From Aequoribacter sp049615385 (GTDB lineage Bacteria; Pseudomonadota; Gammaproteobacteria; Pseudomonadales; Halieaceae): a stretch of DNA of 64,000 bases. Shown one piece after another: positions 7,996 through 16,982 of this stretch. The position numbers and the translations under genes are program-made. Numbering within the stretch: the first letter of the stretch is position 1; every line of letters begins with the position of its first letter. The DNA lies in the NCBI RefSeq assembly GCF_049615385.1, contig NZ_JBMZFL010000001.1; one strand, given 5' to 3'. The notes beneath the pieces are model-generated. The model saw nothing but the letters and a program-made list of their open reading frames with translations, was not told where the DNA came from and ran no database searches.

Positions 7996-8541
7996 ATGTC
8001 GCTTGCCCACGCCATCATGACCGCCGTTTTAGATGACGAGCTGACTGGCTATGAGCTGGCCAAGCGGTTTGACACCAGTCTTGGGTTTTTTTGGCAGGCC
8101 TCGCATCAACAAATTTATCGAGAGTTGAAGACGCTAAGCGAGAAAAACTTCCTCACCTCGCGCGCAATATCGCAACAAAAGCGCCCTGATAAAACGGTCT
8201 ATCGTCTGACCGATGAAGGCCTTGAGCATTTGCAGGCATGGGTGCATAACACCACTAAGCCTAGGCTTGCGAAAGATGAGTTGTTTATCAAACTCTACAA
8301 CTTGTCAGAGGACAATCTAGCCGCTCTGATAGGTGAGGTGCGAGAGCGTCGCGAGCACGTGCAGAGAAACTTAAGTTTGTACTATCGCATCCGTGAAAAA
8401 AGCTACGCGAATTTTTCGGAGTTGAGCACGCGCATGAAAGGTGTTGCACTGGTGCTGGACGCTGGTATTCGCGATGCCGAGTCGATACTGCTATGGTGTG
8501 ACAGAGCCCTTGAGCGCTTGGGTATGATTAAGGCTGGGTGA
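7996..8541 (+). CDS. PadR-family transcriptional regulator
   Basis: ATG 7996 gives 181 residues beginning MSLAHAIMTAVLDDELTGYE. The N-terminal winged helix (about 1-85) contains the PadR hallmarks ELTGYELAKRF, QIYRELKTLSEK and KTVYRLTDEG. The C-terminal part is the helical Vir_act_alpha_C dimerisation region. An upstream in-frame extension is possible but would overlap the operator, so the ATG is preferred. It probably represses itself and the divergent nitronate monooxygenase gene in response to an unknown ligand. Confidence 0.9.
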   Translation: MSLAHAIMTAVLDDELTGYELAKRFDTSLGFFWQASHQQIYRELKTLSEKNFLTSRAISQQKRPDKTVYRLTDEGLEHLQAWVHNTTKPRLAKDELFIKLYNLSEDNLAALIGEVRERREHVQRNLSLYYRIREKSYANFSELSTRMKGVALVLDAGIRDAESILLWCDRALERLGMIKAG

Positions 8542-8603
8542 CCGGTTGTTTTCCTCTCCTTGCGCCTGGGGCATAATGGCGGCATCTAGCATTGAGGAAG
8601 TGT

Positions 8604-10208
8604 ATGTATCTTGAATATTTTGGTTTGGTTGACGCGCCGTTTTCGATTGCGGTCAATCCGCGCTACTTGTATTTAAGTTCACGTCACAAGGAAGCTCTCG
8701 CACACCTGTTGTACGGTGTCGCGGGGGGCGGTTTCGTCATTCTGACAGGTGAGGTCGGTACCGGTAAGACCACATTAAACCGTTATTTTTTGGCGCAGCT
8801 GCCAGACACGACCGATATCGCGATGATTCAAAATCCTGCTTTATCGTCGCAAGAGTTTTTAGCCTCTGCCTGCGATGCCTTTGGTATCGACGTGGACCAA
8901 GACGCAAGTCTGAAGGTGTTAACCGACAAGCTGCGGGCATTCTTGCTGCAAAATCATGAAAAAGGCCGACGCAGTATTCTGATGGTAGACGAAGCACAGC
9001 ACCTTGAGTTGGATGTGTTGGAGCAGGTTCGGCTGTTGACCAATCTAGAGACAGACACTCAGAAGTTGTTACAAATTGTACTGATCGGTCAGCCTGAATT
9101 GATGGCAAAACTGAATAAACCAGAGCTAAGGCAGCTGAATCAGAGGATCACTGGCCGCTATAAACTGGGTGCCTTGACGCTAGACGAGACGCGCGAGTAT
9201 GTCGAACACCGCCTCTCAGTCGCGGGAATGGCGCCTGGTGTAAGCCCCTTTAGCGATGCCAGTATTCGCGCGATTCATGAGCGTACGGGCGGAGTCCCCA
9301 GACTGATCAACTTACTGTGCGATCGCGTATTGGTCGCCTTGTTCGCCAAACAAAAGCGCAGTGCAGACAAAAAGCTGGCGCACCTAGCGGCTCAAGAATT
9401 ATGGCAAACGGATGGGGAGGTTCAGGTGCGGACCGATGCGGTCGCGTCTTCGAAGCGACCCTGGGCGATCTTAGCGAGCGCGGGGGTAATGGTTTTCGCA
9501 GCGGTGCTGACTTGGTATTTGGTTCAGCGCGACGTCAGTGTCGCAAGCCAGTCACCGCAAGCTTTCACCCAGCCTCTTAACGACGCCGGCGCATCCGAGC
9601 CTGAACCGATGCCTATTCGTGCTTTTAATCAATTGAAGCAAGTGCTTTGGCGTGTCTATGATGGCTACGGACAAGCTTGTACCAACGATGCATTGTTGCG
9701 TTGTGTCGAGGCCACACAAGGGGATTGGCAGAGTATTGCCCGCTTAAACCGACCGGTTATCCTGCATTTACTGACGCCTCTGCGCGAGCGACACTTTGTG
9801 CTCGTAGATACTGTGCGACTCGATAATGGGCGAGTGTCTAGTGTGACGCTGGTCTCAGATGACGGTAGTGTGCAGGCTGAACTTGACGAGTTGGCAGCTC
9901 TGTGGACGGGGGACTATTTTTATATTTGGCGACCCCCGATGAGTTTTGACGCGGCAGTCGGTTTGGGGTCAATCGGTTTGGACGTAGTAGACATAGCTCA
10001 GCGTTTTGGGCGCTACGACAGAACTAACCAGGTGCTCGCGGACGAGGTGTTTACCCAAGCCCTGCATGAACGGGTAATTCAATTTCAGGCGGAGCAGGGT
10101 TTGACAACGGATGGTATGGTAGGTCGTGAGACCTTGGTTGCTTTGGCTGCGCAGATGAATGAAAGACCGACTGCCGCTAGCGTATTAGCCGCTTGGCGAG
10201 ATTTGTAG
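8604..10208 (+). CDS. gspA: GspA/ExeA-type secretion ATPase
   Basis: ATG 8604 follows TTGAGGAAG, a good ribosome site, and gives 534 residues. The order is: an AAA ATPase domain with Walker A GEVGTGKTT (49-57) and Walker B ILMVDE (125-130); a transmembrane helix at about 287-307; a periplasmic peptidase-C39-like region; and a C-terminal peptidoglycan-binding domain (IQFQAEQGLTTDGMVGRETL). GspA/ExeA with GspB remodels or binds peptidoglycan so that the type II secretin can assemble in the outer membrane. It forms an operon with gspB 3 nt downstream. Other T2SS genes are not in the window. Confidence 0.93.
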   Translation: MYLEYFGLVDAPFSIAVNPRYLYLSSRHKEALAHLLYGVAGGGFVILTGEVGTGKTTLNRYFLAQLPDTTDIAMIQNPALSSQEFLASACDAFGIDVDQDASLKVLTDKLRAFLLQNHEKGRRSILMVDEAQHLELDVLEQVRLLTNLETDTQKLLQIVLIGQPELMAKLNKPELRQLNQRITGRYKLGALTLDETREYVEHRLSVAGMAPGVSPFSDASIRAIHERTGGVPRLINLLCDRVLVALFAKQKRSADKKLAHLAAQELWQTDGEVQVRTDAVASSKRPWAILASAGVMVFAAVLTWYLVQRDVSVASQSPQAFTQPLNDAGASEPEPMPIRAFNQLKQVLWRVYDGYGQACTNDALLRCVEATQGDWQSIARLNRPVILHLLTPLRERHFVLVDTVRLDNGRVSSVTLVSDDGSVQAELDELAALWTGDYFYIWRPPMSFDAAVGLGSIGLDVVDIAQRFGRYDRTNQVLADEVFTQALHERVIQFQAEQGLTTDGMVGRETLVALAAQMNERPTAASVLAAWRDL

Positions 10209-10211
10209 CCT

Positions 10212-10994
10212 ATGTCTCTTGTAAGCGATGCGCATCGTCGGGCTAATGGTGAAATGGTCACCACACAAGTGCCGTCTCACTCGATTTCGGTATCATCGTG
10301 GGTATTGAGTATTGTGCTTGCCGCCGCACTCGGAAGTGCAGCGACGGTCTGGTTTGTAAGCACAGCTTTTGCACCTGACAGTGAAGTGGTTGTTGAGCCC
10401 GCGCAGACTCCTGTGATCAATAGTGCCGTATCGAGTGCAAAACCAGTGGCCTCTGGCAGCGCTGACCCAGTCGAGACGCAGACGCCGAGTGAGCCTTCGG
10501 CGGCTCTTATGGCCTTGTACGATCGCGCTAGAGCAGAGCGAACAAGTTTTACTCAACAATCCGTTGAGTCTGAGATACCAGCGAGTTCGATTCAAATCGC
10601 CACAGATTCAGCTCCTTTGCCATCGCAATCTGAGCTTAGTGTGCCAGCTCAAGCGAGCATGAAACCCGCTGAGATAGACCAGAATCAGCTGCTCGCTCGC
10701 GCGCAAAGCTTGTTGACGAGCAGTCAGCGCGATGCGGCACTCGCAAGCGCCTTACCCTTGCTCGACTCGCTAAGTGACGAGGCTAGGAATAGTGTGCCGA
10801 CTTTATTGTATAGTGCGCACGATTTCCAATCCCAAGGCGTGAGCAAAGTGATGATTAACCGCGAATGGTGGTCCGAGGGGCAGCAAATTAGCGGCATCAA
10901 AATCATTGAAATCCGGGAAAAAAGCACCGTGTTCGAGACTGGAGATGGCACGCGCTTTTTGTTGCCGGCACTCAGCAGCTGGGTAAACTTATAG
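10212..10994 (+). CDS. gspB: GspB-type secretion accessory protein
   Basis: The 260-residue protein has a cytoplasmic N-terminus, one transmembrane helix (about 29-54), a long serine/alanine/proline-rich linker and a C-terminal GspB domain. That domain shows the features LLYSAHDFQ, SKVMINREWWSEGQQI and TVFETGDGTRFLLP. It is the usual partner of GspA/ExeA in secretin assembly at the cell wall. It follows gspA by 3 nt. Its end overlaps the end of the convergent alanine racemase gene by 6 nt. The linker is variable in the family. Confidence 0.85.
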   Translation: MSLVSDAHRRANGEMVTTQVPSHSISVSSWVLSIVLAAALGSAATVWFVSTAFAPDSEVVVEPAQTPVINSAVSSAKPVASGSADPVETQTPSEPSAALMALYDRARAERTSFTQQSVESEIPASSIQIATDSAPLPSQSELSVPAQASMKPAEIDQNQLLARAQSLLTSSQRDAALASALPLLDSLSDEARNSVPTLLYSAHDFQSQGVSKVMINREWWSEGQQISGIKIIEIREKSTVFETGDGTRFLLPALSSWVNL

Positions 10995-12053
10995 CAACCA
11001 GTTGCCGCTTCGTGGTAAGCGTTTCGGAATGCGCGCCATGATCTCGTAACCGGATAATTCATTGTGGTTGGCTAAAGCATGAAGCGTCATGTGGTTGCCC
11101 CATACTTCGACCAAATCTCCCGCTTTTGCCACAGGTATGTCGGTCACATCAATCGTCAGTAAATCCATTGAGACTCGACCGACCACTGGGGCAAATTGAT
11201 TGTGGAGCCAGACCTTGGTTCCACTCTTTATGGATCTTGGGTAGCCATCGGCGTAACCGATAGGCAAGGTGGCAATTTTCGACACTCGCTCGGCGCGCCA
11301 GGTGCTACCGTAGCCGACGCATTCGCCCACAGCCAGCGATCGGATACTGTGAATACGAGTGTAAACACTCATGACCGGTCGCAGGTTCTCTTCGATATGC
11401 GCCAGCGGGCTTCCCCCGTAGAGTGAGTAACCGGGTCTTACCCAGTCCAAATGCGTATTTGGGTGCATAAGGCACGCCGGTGAGTTGGCCGCACTCATCA
11501 TGAGCTTGTGGCGTTCCCCCAAACGAGTCAGTCTGGCGAGCTGCAAGGCGGTCTTCTCAGCATCGGTATCGGCGTCCGAGAAGTGCGTAAACAGGACGGT
11601 ATCCTGAGGTAAGCGGTTATCGCGACACAGCGCGTTTAGCTGTGTTTCTGATAGGCCTAGCCGGTGCATACCGGTATCGGCTTTTATCCAGACCGTAGGG
11701 CGTTGATCGAGCGGTTGAGCCAGATAGTCACGAACTTGCCAAGTGTTGGTGAGCGCGACCGTCAAGTCGTGTTGATAAGCCGCATCGAGCTCAGCGGCAT
11801 CAAACGTGCCTTCAAGCACTAAAATCGATGCGGTTGGGTTGAGGGCTCTCAGCTCAAGACCTTCGGTACAGTGAGCCACCGCGAATCCATCGGCGATGTC
11901 GGACAGAGCGGGCGCGATAAGTTTAAGGTCATGCCCGTAGGCGTCGGCTTTGACGACACACATGAGTTTGCTGCCGAGGCAGTGCTGCTTTAGCCATAGC
12001 GCATTGGCGCGAAGCGCCTCAATATCGATATAAGCGAAGGTTGGGCGTGTCAT
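10989..12053 (-). CDS. alr: Alanine racemase
   Basis: The 354-residue PLP enzyme interconverts L- and D-alanine. The PLP lysine is K35 in VVKADAYGHD and the catalytic tyrosine is Y248 in GECVGYGSTW; HRLGL (131 onward) and PGYSLYGG also fit. Length is normal for Alr/DadX. It is the last gene of a five-gene D-amino-acid operon, joined to the transaminase by an ATGA overlap. The context points to a catabolic DadX-like or balancing role as well as D-alanine supply for peptidoglycan. Whether another alr exists in the genome cannot be seen here. Confidence 0.95.
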   Translation of the reverse strand: MTRPTFAYIDIEALRANALWLKQHCLGSKLMCVVKADAYGHDLKLIAPALSDIADGFAVAHCTEGLELRALNPTASILVLEGTFDAAELDAAYQHDLTVALTNTWQVRDYLAQPLDQRPTVWIKADTGMHRLGLSETQLNALCRDNRLPQDTVLFTHFSDADTDAEKTALQLARLTRLGERHKLMMSAANSPACLMHPNTHLDWVRPGYSLYGGSPLAHIEENLRPVMSVYTRIHSIRSLAVGECVGYGSTWRAERVSKIATLPIGYADGYPRSIKSGTKVWLHNQFAPVVGRVSMDLLTIDVTDIPVAKAGDLVEVWGNHMTLHALANHNELSGYEIMARIPKRLPRSGNWLL

Positions 12054-12919
12054 GCGTACTCGTATTTATGCCGTTGGAACAGGTCAATAACACTTGCCCA
12101 CATGGGGCCAATCTCTCCATTGCCAATGACTCGCTCGTCGATTTGTGTTACCGGCGCCAGTTCTCTCGTGGAAGAACTCAGCCACACTTCGTCCGCGTCT
12201 AGAAAATCCTGCAGACCGAGATCTTGCTCTAACACGGTGATCTTGCTGTGGTCTCGAAGTACATCAATGACTAAGCCTCGAGTAATACCAGGCAATAAGG
12301 TGTTGTCCAAAGCCGGGGTAAAAATCACGCCATTTTTAATGCAGAACACATTGCTGGCCGAGGCTTCTGTGATTTTTCCGGAGGGCCGATACAGTAAGGC
12401 CTCGTCAAAGCCCTCATCAACGGCGTGTTGATAGTGCAGAACGTTACCCAGCAGTGCGGTGACTTTTACATCACAATGCAGCCAGCGAAGATCCTCCTGG
12501 GATTTTAACTTTAGGCCCACACTAGGCTTGTTGGTGCTGGAGGGCGGTGCAGGTATTTGGAAACTGTAGGCAAACTGAGTTGGGCTTAAATCGTCACTGT
12601 AGGTGTGATGACGCTTTGCCGCGGCGCCCCGTGAAATGTGCAAATAAACGCCACAATGCTCTGTGGGTGATTCCTGTGCTAGGGTGCGAATGATGCCGCC
12701 CCAGTGGCTGTCGTCATGACCTGCTTTTATACCGATTGCTTTTAAGTTGCGCTGTAAACGATCGATATGCCGCTGCAGTGCAATCGGTTTGCGATTGTGA
12801 CACGGAATGACCTCGTAGATACCGTCGCCAAACAAGAAGCCTCGGTCCATGGGCGAGATCTGCGCTTCGTTTTTTGGTAGGTAATGACCGTTAAGATACG
12901 CGAGTTCAGGTTGTGTCAT
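12050..12919 (-). CDS. dat: D-amino acid transaminase (fold-type IV)
   Basis: This 289-residue PLP aminotransferase starts MTQPELAYLNGHYLPKNEAQ and carries FLFGDGIYEV, the PLP lysine K152 in HCDVKVTALLGNVL, and ITEASASNVF. These fit D-amino acid transaminase (D-alanine + 2-oxoglutarate to pyruvate + D-glutamate) better than BCAT, although class IV substrate preferences are hard to read from sequence. It overlaps the DUF4392 stop (TAATG) and is coupled to alr by ATGA. Its neighbours, racemase and D-glutamate-cyclase-like genes, support D-alanine/D-glutamate as substrates. Confidence 0.88.
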   Translation of the reverse strand: MTQPELAYLNGHYLPKNEAQISPMDRGFLFGDGIYEVIPCHNRKPIALQRHIDRLQRNLKAIGIKAGHDDSHWGGIIRTLAQESPTEHCGVYLHISRGAAAKRHHTYSDDLSPTQFAYSFQIPAPPSSTNKPSVGLKLKSQEDLRWLHCDVKVTALLGNVLHYQHAVDEGFDEALLYRPSGKITEASASNVFCIKNGVIFTPALDNTLLPGITRGLVIDVLRDHSKITVLEQDLGLQDFLDADEVWLSSSTRELAPVTQIDERVIGNGEIGPMWASVIDLFQRHKYEYA

Positions 12920-13776
12920 TAGGAGCCCTTCTCTGTGCTAAAAATGTTAATCAGCGCATCAATCAAACGATTGCCGCTGCCCAATGTCAGTCCATCCTCG
13001 GTCGCTGTGGTTTTGTGGGTGACACCATCGACAGCACCATGCTGGGTCAGCCATTCTAACAAAGGTCTTTGCTGCAGATCCTGTAAAAACGGCTTGTCCG
13101 ACCAGTGACCCAAGAAGCCGACGAGGGCATAGGCCCCCCAGTTACTCACGTCGGCAATTACCAGCTCGTTACACCGACCCACCGCTTGCTGTATCGGTAG
13201 ATCCGCGGCGACAGCGTCGATGTTCCCCATGCCCGCCTCGTTACCACCGTCGCCAATGCCTATGGTGGGGCAACCTTGGGTCTTCATAAAACTTTCGAAA
13301 TTACCGCATTGCGCTGATATGTCGATGCCTCGGATATTGTAATAATTGCCGTCTGCCGCGGCTCCAGGGACCTCAATCGCGAGAATCAAGTCGGGCTTGA
13401 TCCTCCCCAAACTTTCATCGCAGTGTCGCTGCTGCTCGCTGGCATGTGCTGCGTGCAGCGCTAACACTTGGTGCGTCGGTGCAAGCACAGCGGCTAATGC
13501 GGGTGGTCCTGCAAGCCAGACTTCAGCGCCCAGGCTTTGCAGAGCTTCGTACAGTGCCATCGCGCCAGCCGGCCCGTCTGTCTCAAAGGTATTGGATACA
13601 GGGAATCCTGTGCCGATAAGAATTGTTTGATTTCGATGTTCCCAAAGTTGCTGCGCTGCGCGAGCGCAGTAGCCTGGCGTTAGTTGCGGACGAAGGCGAG
13701 CCATACCTCGGGGATTGTGCGCTACCAGCAGTTCTTCAACGCGCTTGCTTAATCTCAATGACTCTTCAGTTAACAC
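12919..13776 (-). CDS. DUF4392 protein, D-glutamate cyclase C-terminal-domain homologue
   Basis: A GTG at 13776 inside the end of the pxpA-like gene (11-nt overlap) gives 285 residues. The family motifs are GTGFPV (55-60), FETDGPAGAMALYEALQSLG and GIGDGGNEAGMGN (173-185). DUF4392 is the C-terminal part of eukaryotic D-glutamate cyclase (DGLUCY), which turns D-glutamate into 5-oxo-D-proline. Here it is a separate gene two positions after the DUF1445 gene, the other half of that protein. The inference is that both halves act together or in sequence on D-glutamate. No biochemical role is proven for the free-standing protein. Confidence 0.85.
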   Translation of the reverse strand: MLTEESLRLSKRVEELLVAHNPRGMARLRPQLTPGYCARAAQQLWEHRNQTILIGTGFPVSNTFETDGPAGAMALYEALQSLGAEVWLAGPPALAAVLAPTHQVLALHAAHASEQQRHCDESLGRIKPDLILAIEVPGAAADGNYYNIRGIDISAQCGNFESFMKTQGCPTIGIGDGGNEAGMGNIDAVAADLPIQQAVGRCNELVIADVSNWGAYALVGFLGHWSDKPFLQDLQQRPLLEWLTQHGAVDGVTHKTTATEDGLTLGSGNRLIDALINIFSTEKGS

Positions 13777-14506
13777 AGGTATCCACCAAGTCGCGAAGTT
13801 CTGTCAGTGCCGCTAAGGCAGAAGGGCTGTCGCCATGCACGCACAAGGTTTCGGCCTGAAGGTTTATCGCTGCGCCGCAATCGCTGATAACTCGACCCTC
13901 TGTGATCAAGCGACGTGCTTGGTTTAGCATTTCAGACTGGCTTAATACGGCGCCCGGTTGTGATCGCGCAAGCAGAGTCTTGTGTCTGGTGTAACGACGA
14001 TCCGCGAACGCCTCAAGCATTAAATCCACGCCCACATGAGCGGCCTGTTCGAGCATCGAGTCTGTGGTTGCCCCGGCCGGCACCATCAGTTTGAGTGCGC
14101 AGTCTTTTGCGACCTGCAGCAAGGCATTGAAGGTCTCTGGCTGGCTGAGCATGTCATGGTAGAGCGCGCCGTGGGGTTTGATGTACGTGACCTGTGTTTC
14201 AAGCGTTGTGGCCATGCCGGCTAACGCTGCCGTCTGATAAAGCATATCATTGTACAGGTCTTGAGGCGCGATTCGCATTGATCGCCTGCCAAATCCGACG
14301 CGGTCGGGGTAGGAAGGGTGTGCCCCAATTTCCACTTGGTTTTTTTTAGCCAGCTTTAAGCTTGCGAGCATGGTGCTCGGGTCGCCAGCGTGAAATCCAC
14401 AGGCAATATTTGCTTGGTCTATCAATGGCATAATGTGTTCATCGTCGCCGAGATGCCAAGCGCCATAGCCTTCGCCTAGGTCGCAATTTAATCTAAGTCG
14501 TGTCAT
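13766..14506 (-). CDS. pxpA: PxpA/LamB-YcsF family protein (5-oxoprolinase subunit A homologue)
   Basis: ATG 14506 overlaps the upstream TGA (ATGA), giving 246 residues; a longer upstream frame only shadows the DUF1445 gene. Motifs are LNCDLGEGYG (6-15), ACGFHAGDP (35-43), GAHPSYPDRVGFGRR (61-75) and YIKPHGALYHDM. PxpA is the ring-opening subunit of ATP-dependent 5-oxoprolinase with PxpB and PxpC. Neither partner (KipI/KipA-like) is in this operon. Placed between the two D-glutamate cyclase halves, it may handle 5-oxo-D-proline or its ring-opening. That is inference. Confidence 0.9.
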   Translation of the reverse strand: MTRLRLNCDLGEGYGAWHLGDDEHIMPLIDQANIACGFHAGDPSTMLASLKLAKKNQVEIGAHPSYPDRVGFGRRSMRIAPQDLYNDMLYQTAALAGMATTLETQVTYIKPHGALYHDMLSQPETFNALLQVAKDCALKLMVPAGATTDSMLEQAAHVGVDLMLEAFADRRYTRHKTLLARSQPGAVLSQSEMLNQARRLITEGRVISDCGAAINLQAETLCVHGDSPSALAALTELRDLVDTCVN

Positions 14507-15273
14507 AAGGTCGCAAGCTCTGCATTGCGTAAATCGGTCACTAACATATGCCCGGGTGAATGGGTGATCGCACATGGAATTTTCGCCGCGCGCAGGGCCT
14601 GTTGCGGTGTGACGCCGCAGGCCCAAAAAACAGGGATCTCACTCTCGAGAATCTCGACGTTGTCACCGTAGTCTGGTCTGTTGATGTCATCAATACCGAT
14701 ATCTTTGGGGTTGCCAAAGTGAATCGGCGCACCGTGCACAGCGGGGAAACGGCTGCATATTTGAATCGAGCGGATGGTATGAGACACGCTCAGCGGCCGC
14801 ATGCTCACCACCATATTACCGCTAAAGGGCCCCGCACTTTGACAGGCAATGTTGGTATTGTACATTGCGACATTCCGATCCTGTTCAATATGGCGCAATG
14901 GTATGCCCGCCTGGAGTAGGGCATCCTCGAATGAGAACGAGCAACCCAAGCCAAAAAAAACCCAATCATCCTGCCAATAGTCGTTAATGTCCTGCAGTTC
15001 TTCGGTTGGACTGCCATCGACAAAAAGTTGGTATTTTGGGCAGTCAGTGCGAATATCGAAATCCCCAAGCAAAGGCACATTTGTCTCCCCTGGGTTCGAT
15101 TGCCCAATAATTGGGCACGGTTTGGGGTTTAGAGCGCAGAACCTTGCGAAGTCAGCCGCAAAGGCTTCGGGCAAGGCTACGATATTGCATTGCACATAGC
15201 CATCGCACGCACCCGCAGTGGGCCCTGTCCATTTACCTGTTCGGCACAGTTGTCGTAAGTCACTCGGTGTCAT
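14503..15273 (-). CDS. DUF1445 (UPF0317) protein, D-glutamate cyclase N-terminal-domain homologue
   Basis: The 256-residue protein begins MTPSDLRQLCRTGKW and has the family blocks CPIIGQSNPGE, DIRTDCPKY, GCSFSFEDALLQAGIPLRHIE (110-130), MYNTNIAC, SRFPAVHGAPIHFG, VFWACGVTPQ (215-224) and ITHSPGHMLVTDL. It is annotated in databases as a putative hydro-lyase. The mammalian D-glutamate cyclase carries this domain fused to DUF4392. It leads the five-gene D-amino-acid operon. The cyclase or hydro-lyase activity here is inferred from the domain pair. Confidence 0.92.
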   Translation of the reverse strand: MTPSDLRQLCRTGKWTGPTAGACDGYVQCNIVALPEAFAADFARFCALNPKPCPIIGQSNPGETNVPLLGDFDIRTDCPKYQLFVDGSPTEELQDINDYWQDDWVFFGLGCSFSFEDALLQAGIPLRHIEQDRNVAMYNTNIACQSAGPFSGNMVVSMRPLSVSHTIRSIQICSRFPAVHGAPIHFGNPKDIGIDDINRPDYGDNVEILESEIPVFWACGVTPQQALRAAKIPCAITHSPGHMLVTDLRNAELATL

Positions 15274-15357
15274 AAGCTAAGGGCTGAGTAAAGAGAGCAA
15301 AACGTTATCAGAAGCGCCAGGTTTTAGACAGTACTTGCCGCCAAAATTCGTGACCCT

Positions 15358-15371
15358 GAGCACTTGTGCTC
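15358..15371. promoter_or_regulatory. Palindrome in the divergent gap before the acyl-CoA ligase gene
   Basis: GAGCAC-TT-GTGCTC is a perfect 14-bp palindrome 34 nt before the ligase ATG, in the 131-nt gap shared with the D-amino-acid operon promoter. It could be an operator for either direction. No cognate regulator is obvious nearby. Confidence 0.35.
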
Positions 15372-15404
15372 TCGATCTCTAAGACATTGGATAAGGATAA
15401 GATC

Positions 15405-16970
15405 ATGCCGCATATCTCAGTAACCGCTGAACAAACACCGTTAAAGCCAGCCGTCATCATGGCCAACAGTGGCGAAATCACCACCTATCAAGAATTCGAT
15501 CAGCATTCAAACCAAGTGGCGCAACTGTTCCGTACTCTGGGTGTACACGCCGGCGATCACATAGCGTTGATGATGGAAAACACTGCGCATTTTCTAGAAA
15601 TTTGCTGGGGTGCTTATCGAAGTGGAGTGATTTTTACGCCGATCAGTACACATTTAAAGGCGGAAGAAATCGCCTATATACTCGAAAACTGTGAAGCCAA
15701 AGTCTTCGTCATTAGTCATCGTTTGCGGGACCAAGCGGCAGATTTGTTGCAGGTCGCCAGTGGTATCGAACACCGCTACATGTTCGGCGGGATAGCAAAA
15801 GGCTACGAGTCGTGGGATGAGGTGTTGGATCAAATGCCCCGCGAACCTATCGATGATCAAAGCAAAGGCACGGCCATGCTGTATTCATCGGGTACCACGG
15901 GTAAACCAAAAGGTGTGTTGCCGGTAACACCTGATGCGGCCTACGATTCACCGCACCCATTGGGGGCTTCTCTGGGTGTGTTTTTCGGTTTTAGCGAGGA
16001 AACAACCTATTTAAGCCCCGCGCCTTTGTATCACGCGGCGCCCTTGCACTACAGTATGATGACGCAAGATATGGGCGGCACTGTCGTCGTCATGGAGAAG
16101 TTTGACGCAGAGGACGCGCTCTCTGCAATCGAACGCTATGAGGTGACCCACAGCCAATGGGTGCCGATTATGTTTGTGCGTTTGCTGAAACTGTCCGCCG
16201 AGATTAGGGCCAAATACGATCTGTCGACGCATCGTTTTGCAATTCATGCCGCCGCGCCGTGCCCGGTTGAGGTCAAGCAGCAAATGATCGACTGGTGGGG
16301 GCCCATCATAAACGAGTATTACGCCGCGAGTGAGAGTATTGGGGCGACGTTGATTACATCCCCTGAGTGGCTAGAGCATAAAGGCTCGGTGGGGCGTGTC
16401 ACCGCAGGTAAGCTACACATTCTGGATGACGAAGGCAACGAATTACCGGTGGGTGAGGTTGGTACGGTGTATTTTGAGGCTGCAGCTACGTTGGGAGCGC
16501 GCTTTGAATACTACAAGGAACCCGAAAAAACAGCCGAGGCGTATTTGAACGATGCGTTGGCGACCACAGGTGACGTGGGTTACGTCGATGAGGAAGGCTA
16601 CTTGTATCTTACCGATCGTAAACACTTCACCGTTATCAGCGGTGGCGTAAATATTTATCCCCAAGAGATCGAGAATATCCTTATCAATCATGACTTGGTC
16701 GCAGATGTGGCGGTCTTTGGTGTGCCCGATGAAGAGTTTGGGGAGCGGGTGCAGGCAGTCGTTGAGCCCGAAAATTGGGTCGACGCTACAGACGAGGTCG
16801 CCATCGAGCTGGTAGAGTGGCTCAAAGAACGTTTGTCGTCGATAAAAGTGCCCAAGGCTATCGATTTTACGGAGAAGTTGCCACGTATGGATAACGGTAA
16901 ACTGTACAAACGTCATTTGGTTGATGCCTACAAGGCAGCGGCTAGAGCAGACGATACCAAAGCCAAATAG
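15405..16970 (+). CDS. Acyl-CoA ligase (AMP-binding)
   Basis: ATG 15405 after AAGGATAAG gives 521 residues. The adenylation signature YSSGTTGKPKGVLP, the A5-like NEYYAASESIG, the A7/A8 region TGDVGYVDEEGYLYLTDR and the C-terminal catalytic lysine region LPRMDNGKLYKR are all present. The enzyme activates a carboxylic acid to its CoA thioester via the acyl-adenylate, probably a fatty or branched acid given the surrounding beta-oxidation-type genes. A patatin-like lipase gene follows by 12 nt. The substrate cannot be read from the sequence. Confidence 0.92.
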   Translation: MPHISVTAEQTPLKPAVIMANSGEITTYQEFDQHSNQVAQLFRTLGVHAGDHIALMMENTAHFLEICWGAYRSGVIFTPISTHLKAEEIAYILENCEAKVFVISHRLRDQAADLLQVASGIEHRYMFGGIAKGYESWDEVLDQMPREPIDDQSKGTAMLYSSGTTGKPKGVLPVTPDAAYDSPHPLGASLGVFFGFSEETTYLSPAPLYHAAPLHYSMMTQDMGGTVVVMEKFDAEDALSAIERYEVTHSQWVPIMFVRLLKLSAEIRAKYDLSTHRFAIHAAAPCPVEVKQQMIDWWGPIINEYYAASESIGATLITSPEWLEHKGSVGRVTAGKLHILDDEGNELPVGEVGTVYFEAAATLGARFEYYKEPEKTAEAYLNDALATTGDVGYVDEEGYLYLTDRKHFTVISGGVNIYPQEIENILINHDLVADVAVFGVPDEEFGERVQAVVEPENWVDATDEVAIELVEWLKERLSSIKVPKAIDFTEKLPRMDNGKLYKRHLVDAYKAAARADDTKAK

Positions 16971-16982
16971 AGCGAGAAGATT

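Noticed and set aside
13766..14626. Longer PxpA start at 14626
   Set aside because: The added 40 residues overlap DUF1445 coding sequence and are unlike the family; ATG 14506 in the ATGA overlap starts directly with the conserved RLNCDLGEG block.
14560..14919. 119-residue plus-strand frame opposite the DUF1445 gene
   Set aside because: It lies wholly inside a confidently identified gene, has no family features or ribosome site, and is an antisense shadow.
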